64,000 bases of DNA, taken from Trichobilharzia regenti. Taxonomy: Eukaryota > Platyhelminthes > Trematoda > Strigeidida > Schistosomatidae. Position 1 is the stretch's first letter; each line of letters opens with the position of its first letter. The translations under genes were made by a program, and so were the position numbers. The notes beneath the pieces are model-generated. The model was not told the origin of the DNA. It saw only the letters and a program-made list of their open reading frames with translations, and did not search any database. Below are positions 32,901 to 41,591 of the stretch, one piece after another. Location of the stretch: the NCBI GenBank assembly GCA_944472135.2, contig OX235263.1:2835517-2899516 (forward strand), read 5' to 3'.

Positions 32901-35900
32901 TTAATAACAATAAAAATGATACTAATAAAGAAACCACTATAAGCAGAATGTTTTTGGAAACATAATGAAGTATAAGTAGATAATGTCATAGATAATACAT
33001 GCAATAATAACAATAATAATAATCTTTGGTTATACTTTTCAGTTCACAGTTACTGATTTAAAAAGTTTATAGGTTCTTTTCTGACAGCCGATTCTCTCTT
33101 CATGCAACCCCGCTGCTAAATATTGTGGTATGATAGAATTTTAATATTTAGTTATACCAGCGTAAATTCTTATGAAGTTTCTCCCGGTTTTAACCGAGGA
33201 TAAGCAAGGTAAAAGTTAATAATGAGGAGGATGTCCACTATCAGGCTAGATAGCTTTAGCCAAATGCTCGCAGGAAAAACTGATTTCCCACAAACTGGAA
33301 GATATGCGAGTGTAAAGCAACAAGTTGGCGATATAAGAAGCATCAAAAATAGGACATCACTTCAGGTGAACATAGAGAAAACAGACGTGATGATGATTCC
33401 TGGCCAACAACATCAACAGCAACAACAACAGACAACAATCAGCCATCATAAATGGGAGGAACCTGAAAGAAACAACCTCTACCTACCGACCTACCTGGGA
33501 AGCATCGTTTCAACTACAGGAAGATGGAAGCGACGAGGATATCAAAGCCAGAAACGGGAAAGCAAGACAAGCTTTTATTACTCTCAAGTCTGTGTGGAGG
33601 TCAACATCACTCACCATCAAAAATAAGATCTGGATTTTCAACTGCAATGTGAAGTCAGTCAGGGCTACTCACTGTACGGATCAGAAACTTGACCAGCGCA
33701 TCATAAAGGCGACTCCAAACAAACTACAGACTTTCATCATTAGCTGCCTTCGCTCAATACTCAAGATCAGATGGCCAGGAAAGATCAGCAGTAGAGATCT
33801 CTGGGAGCAAACCAACCAGAAACCGATTGTGCAACAAGTAGGCAGAAAGAAATGGATGTAGATTGGCTGGCCATACTCTGAAGATACCATCAAGGGACAT
33901 CACTAGACAAGCCATCGCTCTAGTGGAACCCGAGAGGGAAGTGGTGAGTTGGTCGTCAGCATGGGAGTGCTTATTATCACCGATGATATTCCTAATTGTA
34001 GTGGACTCGATTATGTGTCAGACAGTGAGTGGGAAACAAGAAGACAGGGATATCCTGGAACGACGTGAAGAACCTAGAAGACCTGGATTTCCCGCGTGGA
34101 TGATTTATGCTTGATGTCACACAAAATCGAAGACTTGCAAGCGAATACCGACCGACAAACTGGTCTAAAAAGCAGCCGGCGAAGACAGGACTCCAGGTAA
34201 ACATAGACAAGACGGTGGTTATGAAAATACCCAACCAACAACAACAATAACAGCAGCAACATCCAGCACCAATCACCATCAACGGAATCGATTTGAAAGG
34301 GGTTACTTCATTCACTTATCTAGGGAGCATTGTCTCAACTACAGGAGGAACGGAGGAGGATGTCAAATCGAGCGATAATCGGGAAGGCGAGAAACACACA
34401 TTCATCAACCTGAAACCAATCTGGAAATCTTCGTCACTCAGCCAGCATCAACAAAAAAATTCGGTTGGATTTTCAATACAAAAGTCAAGTCAGTCAGTTC
34501 TTCTATACGAATCAGAAAGTTGGCGGGTGGGTCACAAAGAATATTTCCAACAGCCTGTTTCAGACCTTTATCAACCAACAACTGTCTTCGCTCTATACTG
34601 AAGATTAGATGGCCGGGCCGGAAAGAATCACCAACAAGAAACTATGGGAAAAAACAGACAAAACAAGAACCAATCACCAACCAACAAATATGCAGGAGAA
34701 AGTGAAGATGGATTGGGCACTCGTTGGGGAGGCTGGTTGGTAACATCGCCCGTGAGGCCGTCGAGTGGAACCCGAAAGGGAAGAGGCGAGTGGGACGTCC
34801 AAGGGTGACATGTAGGAGATCGTGTTAAGAGGAGTTGAAACAGTATGGAATAACATGGATGCAGGTGAAAAGTACAGCAGAAGGAAGACAGAAGTGGCAA
34901 GTGGAGACGTGGAGTTGAAGCCCTATGTTCCACTAGGAACCCAAGGGAACAATAATAAAAATAATAATAATGGAGGTGACTTGGAGGAAATCATGTGAAG
35001 GGAGATGAAAGCACGTGGGCAGACTTGAGGTCAGGTGAAAACTCTAGCAGAGAATCGAACGCAATGTAGACGCGCGGCTGAAGCCCTATGTTCCTCTAGA
35101 AATTAAAGGAAACAATAATATAATAATAAATGCTCGCAAGAATTGAAGTCCATATTGACAGTAATGTCAGTCATCTGAGTCAGAGGTACACCACTAACTC
35201 TACTTACAGCCTTCAGTGTTCTACTTGATATGACAAAGTCTTTTTTTAGAAGTCCAGAGGAGAATAGTGGCGAATGATGAAGGAAAATGGACAAAATACA
35301 TTAATTAATAAATTTGTTAGAGAAGAGGTTAACTTACGCTGACAGAAAGTTTCAACTTTTTGATGCAATAAGACAAACGAGAAGTCTCCTTAGAAATCAA
35401 CAGGATATGAGACGACTAACAGAGATCTGAAGAGAAACTGATGCCGAGATGAGAGATGATATTCGATTTACTTCGTATCACCTTGTCAAATGACACTGCA
35501 GCCAATCAGAAGCCAGTTGGTACTAAGAAAACTTGGTTATCTTATCTTATTGGTTCATGTGTGTTAGTTATTTTCTTAGACTACTATACTGTACTGTACA
35601 ATTGATTGACACTTTTCCATATACACTCTTGTGTGACAGTTATTTTTCCCTTGTTGGAAGAATATGCTGCATACCCTTCGTTAACGTGTGGGGGTCTTCT
35701 AAACGTTCTTTTAAGAATACACTTAACTTTATCTATTACTAACCAATCAAGTATTTAGATTATAGGATTTGTAAGGATTTGAATTAACTTAATTTCCGTC
35801 ACAGACCAATATATCGCTAGAGAGATCATTGAAAACTAGGAAGTACTGGACAAAGCCGTTTCGTCCCACTTTGGGACTCTTCATCAGTGTGTGCACCCAC

Positions 35901-37428
35901 AACTTCACCATAGATCGAACCCCGAGACCTTAAGGTTTTGAGACCTAAGGTCGTTGAATTGTGCTCATCTTAGTCATTGGTGAGGGTACCGGTATATCAC
36001 GAGTTAAGAAGGCTAGAATTCACACGTTATGGAATTCCTATCGAAGTAAGTGTTCGCATAACCGACAAGCTTGGTGGTCTGGATGCCGGATTCGATCCCT
36101 ACGCTCTATCTGAAACGTTATGTGGTACAATAGGGTGAGTATTATTGGGGTTGCGCCTCTGTCGAGTGCTATGTAAGGAGGGAAAACCAATCAGTGAAGT
36201 TGCGAAGTTACGTCGATTGAGATGGTTACGACATTCTGTGCCTAACCATCGCTATCCTCGACGGGAAATGCTAGCTGACATAGGATCGGTGAGGTGGAAA
36301 AAGAGCTAAGGGTGGTCAAACCAATATCAACATGTCTTCATCAGTCAATGAAATCCACAACAGTTAGTTTTAGTCAGCCAGTCAGTCACGTAGAGAGGTA
36401 GGTGTGAACTTACTGACTGATTGACGTCCTCGGGATGGTAAGAACCAATGAAGGGTGTAGACAATTCATGGTGATATGGCTCAGAATTGTCATTGTCAGT
36501 CGCTGGCTCAGATGCATTCACTCGTTGTGATTTGTCATATGCAATAGAACTCTGTTTTTCTTCCACATTACTTACTAATCTTTTCCCCTCACTCACTCGC
36601 TCGCTCACACTTCTGTTTATTATCTATGTGTCCTTTGAATCTCTGTTTACTGTGTTCTCTTGGTATGTGTGTGGTAACATTGAGGGAGAGTGTGTGAACT
36701 GGAACTGGTGCACATCTGTGGAGAGTTCTATGTTGAAACCAGTGAGTCAGTCAGTTCGACCCCTGGTGCGGTCGTGGCGTACACTGCTACGGAGTCCTAA
36801 AATAGAATGAAGTAGTTGTCCAGTGCTTCCCTAGTATTCGGTAATCTCTCTAACTGTTATATTTGTCCATGATGAGGTCTAATAATTGAGACCGAATCAA
36901 TCAATTAATTATTGTAAATATATATACTCATTGTATTTGTTTCTTGCTTTTTCTTATCTTCCTATCTTCTTGCTTTAGTTTAGAGACGGAGTATTACTTA
37001 TCCTGTTAATGGGTCTTATTGAAGGTTATTTTGTACCATTTTATGCTTATCATCCAACACCGACAACAGAAGAGATGTGTTTATCAAATGTTAAACTAGG
37101 CTTTGAATTAATTCAAGCCGCTGGAATGATTGAACCACCAGCAAAACCTGAAGATATTGTAGCCGGTGATACAAGTGCTATCCTACGTGTACTCTATGGT
37201 ATTTATTCATATTGTGCACACATGGAAGAGGATGAGCAGCAACTGCAACAGCTGCAACAACACGAACACCAACACCAACAACACCGACATGAAATAACTA
37301 ATATACATGAACAAGATGAAATTGATGAAAGCCAAAGAAACACTAATATGATGATGATGGTTAATACTGATAATGCGGGTAATGCTAGTCCAGTTGTGCA
37401 GACTAGGGGAGCGACAAACTTCTTGTGA
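28182..37428 (+). CDS. PARV: Parvin (focal-adhesion actin-binding protein), five coding exons
   Basis: Coding exons are 28182-28397, 28448-28654, 28712-28970, 32108-32223 and 36979-37428. All introns are GT-AG and phases agree (0,0,1,0), giving 415 residues against 372 for human alpha-parvin. An N-terminal basic segment (DSILSKLDTFKRKKKAR) matches the parvin leader. CH1 spans about residues 80-195 (LLTWINNELSEQRILVRD, EDLYDGQLLQKL, LTQSEIGQLQRL). CH2 spans about 238-344 (AFINAYLEQVGFHVTDL, FRDGVLLILLMGLIEGYFVP, PEDIVAGDTSAILRVLYG). By family knowledge parvin binds ILK (with PINCH) and paxillin through CH2 at integrin adhesions, plus F-actin. A 71-residue Gln/His/Met-rich tail after CH2 is absent from vertebrate parvins. 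Vertebrate paralogue assignment (alpha, beta or gamma) is not meaningful here. Confidence 0.95.
28448..28654 (+). CDS. PARV: Parvin coding exon 2
   Basis: It encodes residues 73-141, the first half of CH1. It is bounded by an acceptor TTTATAG and a donor CGT|GTAAAA, and is in phase 0 at both ends. The flanking introns are 50 and 57 bp, typical of 5'-end micro-introns in schistosome genes. Confidence 0.93.
28712..28970 (+). CDS. PARV: Parvin coding exon 3
   Basis: It encodes the rest of CH1 and the inter-CH linker, starting GVLQTVNEIL, which aligns with the human block following QSEIAQKQKLQ. The donor is CCGG|GTTAGT and ends in phase 1. A 3137-bp intron follows. Confidence 0.93.
28997..29221. 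other. Parvin intron 3, unassigned 5' part
   Basis: T-rich sequence without a recognisable element. Confidence 0.4.
29232..29481 (+). mobile_element. tRNA-derived SINE, subfamily II, TSD TACTAAATTG
   Basis: A tRNA-like head (GTTAGTGGTTCAGCGGTAGA, then GGGATTCGATCC) is followed by the GTAAAGAAAGAAGGTTGGGC body and a tail with TTCTAAGTTCCACTCGGAAC and (AATA)n. A perfect 10-bp target duplication lies at 29222-29231 and 29482-29491. Confidence 0.92.
29889..29931. repeat. (TA)n microsatellite
   Basis: About 21 TA units. It continues at 30131-30149 on the far side of a SINE, so the SINE landed inside this array or the array grew around it. Confidence 0.95.
29932..30130 (-). mobile_element. tRNA-derived SINE, subfamily II
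   Basis: On the minus strand a tRNA-like head (GTGGTTTAGCGGTAGGACAC region, GGAGCTCGATCCC) is followed by the subfamily II body. TA-repeat sequence flanks it on both sides, so no unique target duplication can be recognised. Confidence 0.85.
30296..30668 (+). pseudogene. Decayed 18S rRNA 5'-end fragment
   Basis: The segment follows the start of eukaryotic 18S rRNA in order: ACTGGTTGGTCCTGCCA, CAGTCATAT, TACATGCCTTAAAACAGTGA, CGAATGGCC, TAGTTCTAGAGCTAATACATG, GAACAGAACCAACTGGAAAC, GGTTTCGACTAT and ACGGGTATTGGGGAAT. These correspond to the first ~400 nt of 18S. Substitutions are scattered throughout and there is a small deletion near 30590, so it is not a functional rRNA gene. It lies in parvin intron 3, in the same orientation as the gene. 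Confidence 0.88.
30690..30800 (+). pseudogene. RTE-A LINE relic
   Basis: A short reading DSIQNLLNTLSENMMGIFGMR corresponds to the region just after YADD in RTE-A copies. The copy is very old. Confidence 0.6.
30900..31385 (-). mobile_element. RTE-B LINE 3' relic (inverted)
   Basis: This matches, in the same orientation, the minus-strand RTE-B copies at 45650-46160 and 61600-62080: ATAGGGCTTCA, then TTCTATTTTCTGCTG, TCTCCTCACAAGGTCTCC and AATCCATCTCCATTTTC. It is diverged, with several indels. Confidence 0.7.
31510..31700 (+). mobile_element. tRNA-derived SINE, subfamily I
   Basis: The head AGTGGTTAGGACTCTCGCCG with B box GGTTCGATCCCC is followed by the subfamily I body (CCTGATATCTATGGTAGGCC, then TGGAATCAAGCTGTAATC) and an AAATAAATAAG tail. 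It lies in parvin intron 3. Confidence 0.85.
32108..32223 (+). CDS. PARV: Parvin coding exon 4
   Basis: It encodes the start of CH2. It has an acceptor after a T-rich tract (TATGAAG|CTGGC) and a donor GAT|GTAAGT. Together with the split codon from exon 3 it is 117 nt, ending in phase 0. A 4755-bp intron follows. Confidence 0.92.
32519..32754 (+). mobile_element. tRNA-derived SINE, subfamily II, TSD ATAGGATACATTT
   Basis: The tRNA-like head is well kept (TCGGTGGCACAGCGGTTAGG; GGGGTTCGATTCCC). The body ends with GCCCTATGTTCCACTGGGGA and an A-rich tail. A perfect 13-bp target duplication lies at 32506-32518 and 32755-32767. It lies in parvin intron 4. Confidence 0.95.
33060..33221 (+). repeat. 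Unclassified dispersed repeat
   Basis: This resembles 63245-63420 in the same orientation, sharing GCTAAATAT, TTTAGTTATACCAGC-like blocks and CATAAATTCTTATGAA-type sequence. It directly precedes an RTE-B fragment here, while the other copy lies ~300 bp from the 5' side of an RTE-B fragment. Confidence 0.5.
33222..33960 (+). pseudogene. RTE-B LINE fragment 1
   Basis: The C-terminal RT region is present with frameshifts: SLQVNIEKTDVMMIPGQ, YLGSIVSTTG, IKNKIWIFNCNVKSV, KLQTFIISCLRSILKIRWP and GRRKWM. It is a family distinct from RTE-A. A (CAACAG)n-type run lies at ~33405-33430. Confidence 0.82.
33962..34950 (+). pseudogene. RTE-B LINE fragment 2
   Basis: It begins in an RT block (SPMIFLIVVDSIM), earlier in the element than the point where fragment 1 ends, so it is a second copy in tandem. 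It ends with GAAGCCCTATGTTCCACTAG and an (AATAATA)n tail. Several frameshifts are present. Confidence 0.8.
34960..35125 (+). mobile_element. RTE-B LINE 3' tail fragment
   Basis: A third, short 3' fragment with TGGAGGAAATCATGTGAAG, GAATCGAACGCAATGTAG and the GAAGCCCTATGTTCC tail, followed by (ATAATA)n. Confidence 0.75.
35126..35814. other. Parvin intron 4, unassigned
   Basis: Apart from short open frames with no recognisable domain, I see nothing here. Confidence 0.4.
35815..36110 (-). mobile_element. SINE-like repeat with hammerhead-type core
   Basis: On the minus strand CTGATGA (35881-35887) is followed by AGA, a GTCCCA/TGGGAC hairpin, and GAAAC (35858-35862), matching the hammerhead core boxes around stem II. 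A pol III B-box-like GGTTCGATC lies just upstream. It resembles the Sm-alpha hammerhead SINE of schistosomes, except for three extra bases between CTGATGA and stem II. Stems I and III do not pair well by eye. The outer limits are approximate. Confidence 0.65.
36120..36760 (+). pseudogene. RTE-A LINE 3' fragment
   Basis: It corresponds to the end of the RTE-A RT and the 3' UTR and ends with a GTCAGTCAGTT tail. Positions ~36385-36690 are nearly identical to 39050-39350. The minus-strand open frame here is a by-product, not a gene. Confidence 0.8.
36979..37428 (+). CDS. PARV: Parvin coding exon 5 and stop
   Basis: It starts TTTAGAGACGG after TGCTTTAG and encodes the core of CH2 (RDGVLLILLMGLIEGYFVP) and the Q/H-rich tail. 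It stops with TGA at 37426-37428. The tail begins after the YGIYSY that matches human LYNLFTKY at the domain end. Confidence 0.94.
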   Translation, partial: FRDGVLLILLMGLIEGYFVPFYAYHPTPTTEEMCLSNVKLGFELIQAAGMIEPPAKPEDIVAGDTSAILRVLYGIYSYCAHMEEDEQQLQQLQQHEHQHQQHRHEITNIHEQDEIDESQRNTNMMMMVNTDNAGNASPVVQTRGATNFL

Positions 37429-37837
37429 AAGGAGAAGCATATAGACGCATATGGGGTATACATCTTTGACTAAACCCCCCCCCCCGCCAAACACAGCTGT
37501 GATATTTATTTGCCTACAATTCACCACAATTTACTCTAATTAGTTAATTTAATGACTTAATTATTTTTTAATTTTTAATAGTTTGCTTTTATTTTTAACC
37601 CCCCACCCGTCCCCCTAATTAATTTCATATTATCCAAAGGGTATTTTATTTCATTACGATCTCTAGTTTCTATTTTTGTTGTTGTTGTTTTTGCTTACAA
37701 TAATGACAACAAGTAGGGCAACAACAGTGTCTTCAGATTTTGTCTTTCTTTGGTGCTTTCTTTTTGATTTTTATTGATTTCATTATTTTTATGCTGATCT
37801 CAAACTTAGCGGAAGTACACCTTCCTTCTAAGCATTC

Positions 37838-37877
<40 letters not shown>

Positions 37878-38290
37878 CATCGTCAAGTGCGCTTTTTTTG
37901 TAAACGCCTTTTGATTTTGTCTCCTGTTTTGAAGATCTTCTTCTGCTTCATTTGAAGTGTATTCATCACATGAAAGGGTTGGCGATTGGCGGGCGAGTAA
38001 GTTTAGAAAGATTCACTTGTCACCACACCACATTCCTTTTTATTGAGTTGAGTTAATGTTGTCACTCTTTTTTCAGCTTTCTTTTGTGAATGTAATTGTA
38101 GTAGGCTTAATAACGTGTTGGTTGGTATATGTGCAAAAACGTACAAGGTTCTTTCTTACTTTTGATGACAAGAAGTCATCGAGTGGTTTTTTTAAAATTC
38201 GCTTCTTTATATTTATATTTTATATATTTTGGTAAAATAGTTTTGGTGGATAGATTTGTGTAGTGTTGTGCTTAGAAAAAAAATAAACGT
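37429..38290 (+). other. Parvin 3' UTR candidate with polyadenylation signal
   Basis: AT-rich sequence with T runs, a C9 run near 37477 and an (AT)n array at 37841-37874. The best polyadenylation motif is AATAAA at 38282-38287, giving a 3' UTR of about 870 bp. Earlier cleavage is possible. Confidence 0.5.
37841..37874. repeat. (AT)n microsatellite
   Basis: About 17 AT units downstream of the parvin stop. Confidence 0.95.
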
Positions 38291-38349
38291 AAATTTGATG
38301 GGGAAACTGTTTTTCACTACTCTGGTTATTAGCATTATTACTATTCTGT

Positions 38350-39420
38350 TGAGGCGAGGACGCTGACAAAATGCAGTCTTCTGAACACCTTGACAGGCTG
38401 CAATCTACGAATGTTTGGCATGCAATTCGCTCCTGCCAAATGCAACATGATGTTACAGGACTGGATTACACTGACTCCTAGTTTAGAAATAGGAAGTGGT
38501 AGAGCACGTTGACCGCTTCACATATTTGGGAAGTACCATCAGCCAATGCCAACGGGTTGATCTCTGATGAAATCTCAGCACGGATACAGAGGGCTAGTTT
38601 CGCATACGCCAGTTTACGCCGTCTCTGGTCTAGTAGACGTGATATGCGACTAGCTGTCGACCAAAGGGCGTGTGTACTGCTCACTAGTCCGCTCCGACCT
38701 CTTTCATGGCTGTGAGACATGGCTATTGAGAGTAGAAGACATGAAAAGGCTTTTGGTCATAGGTGTATTCATTCTATCTCTCGTATGAAGTGGTTTAAAA
38801 TGGTCAGCATTAATGAGGTTACGCCTCGGTAGAGCGCTGTGTAGGAAGGGGAAATCAATAAACGAGGTTGTGAAGCTGCATCGATTGAAACGGTTACGAC
38901 ATGTGTCACGTATGCCATCGCCTTCCCCGATGGGTAATGTTAGCTGACATAGGATCGGTGAGGTTGGCAAGAACCAGTGGCGGTCATAGTGAAACCAAGA
39001 TGTCTTCATCAGTCAATGAAATTCATAATAGTTAGTTTGAGTCAGCCAGCCACGTAGAGAGGTAGGTGTGAACTTACTGACTGGTTGACGTCCTCGGGAT
39101 GGTAAGAACCAATGAAGGGTGTAGACAATTCATGGTGATATGGCTCAGAATTGTCATTGTCAGTCGCTGGCTCAGATGCATTCACTCGTTGTGATTTGTC
39201 ATATGCAATAGAACTCTGTTTTTCTTCCACATTACTTACTAATCTTTTCCCCTCACTCACTCGCTCGCTCACACTTCTGTTTATTATCTATGTGTCCTTT
39301 GAATCTCTTTTTACTGTGTTCTGTTGGTTTGTGTGGTAGTTGGAGGGAAAGTGTGTCAACTCAAATTGGTGCACATCTGTGGAAAGTTTTATGTTGAAAC
39401 GAATCAGTCAGTCAAATTCT
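38350..39420 (+). pseudogene. RTE-A LINE 3' fragment
   Basis: The fragment starts just after the YADD region (GCTGACAAAATGCAGTCTTC), runs through the C-terminal domain and 3' UTR, and ends in the (CAGT)n-like tail. It lacks two bases at the ATGCAGTC site, as do the copies at 44585 and 60385. The frame is destroyed by further indels. Confidence 0.8.
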
Positions 39421-39732
39421 TGTATATTTTTAACCGTATTAAAATTTGGCTTGCGCAATGATAAAAACAACATGATTGGTTGGCTATAAAGCAATGAACA
39501 AAGTAAGAAAAGAATGGTGAAATTTGATAGTCGTCCGACTCGAAGATGAACCGTCCAACTACTGGTTTAAAATATTGATTAGTATATTTTAGTCGCTTCC
39601 AATCAATTAGGCCACCTGTTTATTCCTGTACTGGTAGACTCTTATATTGAAAATGGTGACGTCGATAATCTGAAATGCTCTCAACTTTAATTTGATGAAA
39701 TGTACCTTCTCACATGTTATATTATATTATAT

Positions 39733-39878
39733 CCCGACCGAAAGCTGCTACCTTGACGTGGTGGTCGGGCTTGAACACCGCAATGACCTAATCAAGCTAT
39801 ACTGGCTGAGACTTATGTCTCTTGAGGTTCTACCATGCCAGGCAGGTTGTTTGGATAGCGGTTAAACAAAAAGCAGCT
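39733..39878 (+). ncRNA. Predicted HDV-like self-cleaving ribozyme at the RTE 5' end
   Basis: The fold fits the HDV nested double pseudoknot. P1 is CCCGACC (39733-39739) with GGTCGGG (39763-39769), 7 perfect pairs separated by 23 nt, the same spacing as genomic HDV. P2 is AGCTGCT (39743-39749) with AGCAGCT (39872-39878). P3 is ACC/GGT (39750-39752, 39760-39762) closing the 7-nt loop TTGACGT. P4 is ACCGC (39777-39781) with GCGGT (39858-39862). A J4/2 strand TAAACAAAA supplies a candidate catalytic C at 39867. P1.1 would be a single G-C pair (39755-39770). Cleavage would fall just 5' of 39733, the element's first base. HDV-like ribozymes are established at the 5' ends of some RTE elements elsewhere. 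Confidence 0.65.
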
Positions 39879-40277
39879 ACCCATCCAATACCATGATCCA
39901 AACAAATTCACAAAATTTCATGCCGGATCGGCCGTGGCCCGGATTAACAACGACCGCGCTTCCTGCTGCCGTGTCACAGGGCAGGAGTGATAAGTATGCT
40001 ACTGAGGCACACCAAACAAAAAGAACAAACAAAAACAGGCCGCGTGTGACCGGCCTCAAGCAGTTGTCCCCTGGGCTCTGCGGTCACGCAACCAACTTCC
40101 ACGGTGTGGGCAGCCGGGAAGTAACAATCGCCCTCACAATCCGAAATGCACACAAAACCTCTCTAATCCTCACTTATCTTTGTCTTCATCTTCATCTCTA
40201 TTACCTTGCCTTCCTTCCACTGATGCAACTCCTCTACTTGATGGCTCCTCACTCCCTCTTCACTCTGTGTCCACTAA

Positions 40278-41591
40278 AAACGACGAAGCCAAAAAACCAC
40301 CACGGATAGTCTCCTAAAGCCACGCCACCAATTTCATATAGGAGCATTTAATGTTAGGACACTTTGCCAAATAGGACAACAAGCATCACTAGCTAAGACC
40401 CTGGCATCCCGAGCCATTGATGTATGTTGTGTTTCAGAAACACGCATACAAGACCCAAGTGTGGTTATTCACCTAACCCCACCTGGCCAACAGGATGAAT
40501 CTTCAAAATTCACCTTGAGGGTGTCAGGAGATGCCACAGCTAGTTCACGAGGATTAGCTGGCGTAGGGATAGCTTTGAGTACTAGGGCAGAAAAGACATT
40601 GCTTGACTGGATCCCAGTAGATAGCCGAATGTGTGCTGTCCGTCTGAACGGATCAGTAAGAAGGAGAAAGGACTGCACTACTCGCCGATGCCTTTTCGTA
40701 ATCTCCGCCTACGCCCCCACTGACTGCAGTTCGGATGAAACGAAGGATGAGTTCTACCAAAAGCTGTCTAGTTTGGTGAGAAAGGCTAAACGCTCAGATA
40801 TAGTCGTTCTAGCTGGTGACTTTAACGCTCAAGTAGGGAAATTGTGTCAATCTGAGAAGGATGTCGGTGGCACCTATGGAGTTCCGTGCCAGCGAACCGA
40901 CAACGGTGACCGTCTCCTACAGTTCTGTTCAGATAATCATTTGTTTCTTGTAAGCACTAACTTTAAACACAAGGAGAGACACTGTTTAACCTGGCGACCC
41001 CCATCATCAAACCAACGCTGGACACAAATAGACCACATAGCAATAAGCTATCGTTGGCGTGGGTCGGTAGGAGATTGTCGCTCCTTCTGGAACACGTGTG
41101 TAGATACCGATCACGCACTGGTCCGGGCTCGTGTGTGCTTACGACTGAACGGACGTAGGAAACAGCTGGCGGTAAAACCATCACGTCCCCAGCTCGATCA
41201 GGAAACTAAATCCCTATTTGAGGAAGAACTAGCTAAACGCATATCTGAATTCGACAGCTGTGCTCACCCTGGAGAAGCCTGGAAGAATATTCAGTCAGCT
41301 ATAGATACAGCTGTAAAAGCTGTGAATAAGGCAAATCCAAAGGTGAGTAAAAACCACTGGATTTCGACTGCCTCATCCGAACTGATAGATGCTAGAAGAC
41401 TTATTCCGGCGAGCTCCGAATTCAATGAGGAGCGAAAGCTGCACAAAAGGAAACTTACTAAAAGTCTCCGCAAGGACCGTGAACAGTGGTGGGTGACAAA
41501 GGCGAAAGAGATGGAAAAAGCATCGGCGATAGGCAACACTAGGCAACTCTTTAGACTCATCAGGAAACGGGTGGGAGAAGGCAATTCATAA
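40278..41591 (+). pseudogene. RTE-A endonuclease domain
   Basis: The open frame runs from the stop at 40275 to 41591. Motifs are GAFNVRTL (40341), the catalytic-type Glu in VSETRIQD, SAYAPTD, LAGDFNAQVG, LTWRPP, IDHIAI and the terminal TDHALVRA. This is the apurinic-type endonuclease of RTE elements, which nicks the target site. The frame is lost where a single base is missing relative to the copy at 43600 (AGGAAACGG versus AGCGAAACGG). No in-frame ATG precedes GAFNV, so the natural start is unclear. Confidence 0.88.

Noticed and set aside
36345..39272. Two identical minus-strand open frames (36345-36608 and 39042-39272)
   Set aside because: Both lie antisense in duplicated RTE-A 3' sequence; identity reflects the shared repeat, not a gene pair.
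39893..40309. RTE ORF1 protein in the 5' region
   Set aside because: The open frame is antisense-like in composition, has no nucleic-acid-binding motif and is not in register with the endonuclease frame; I leave it as 5' UTR.
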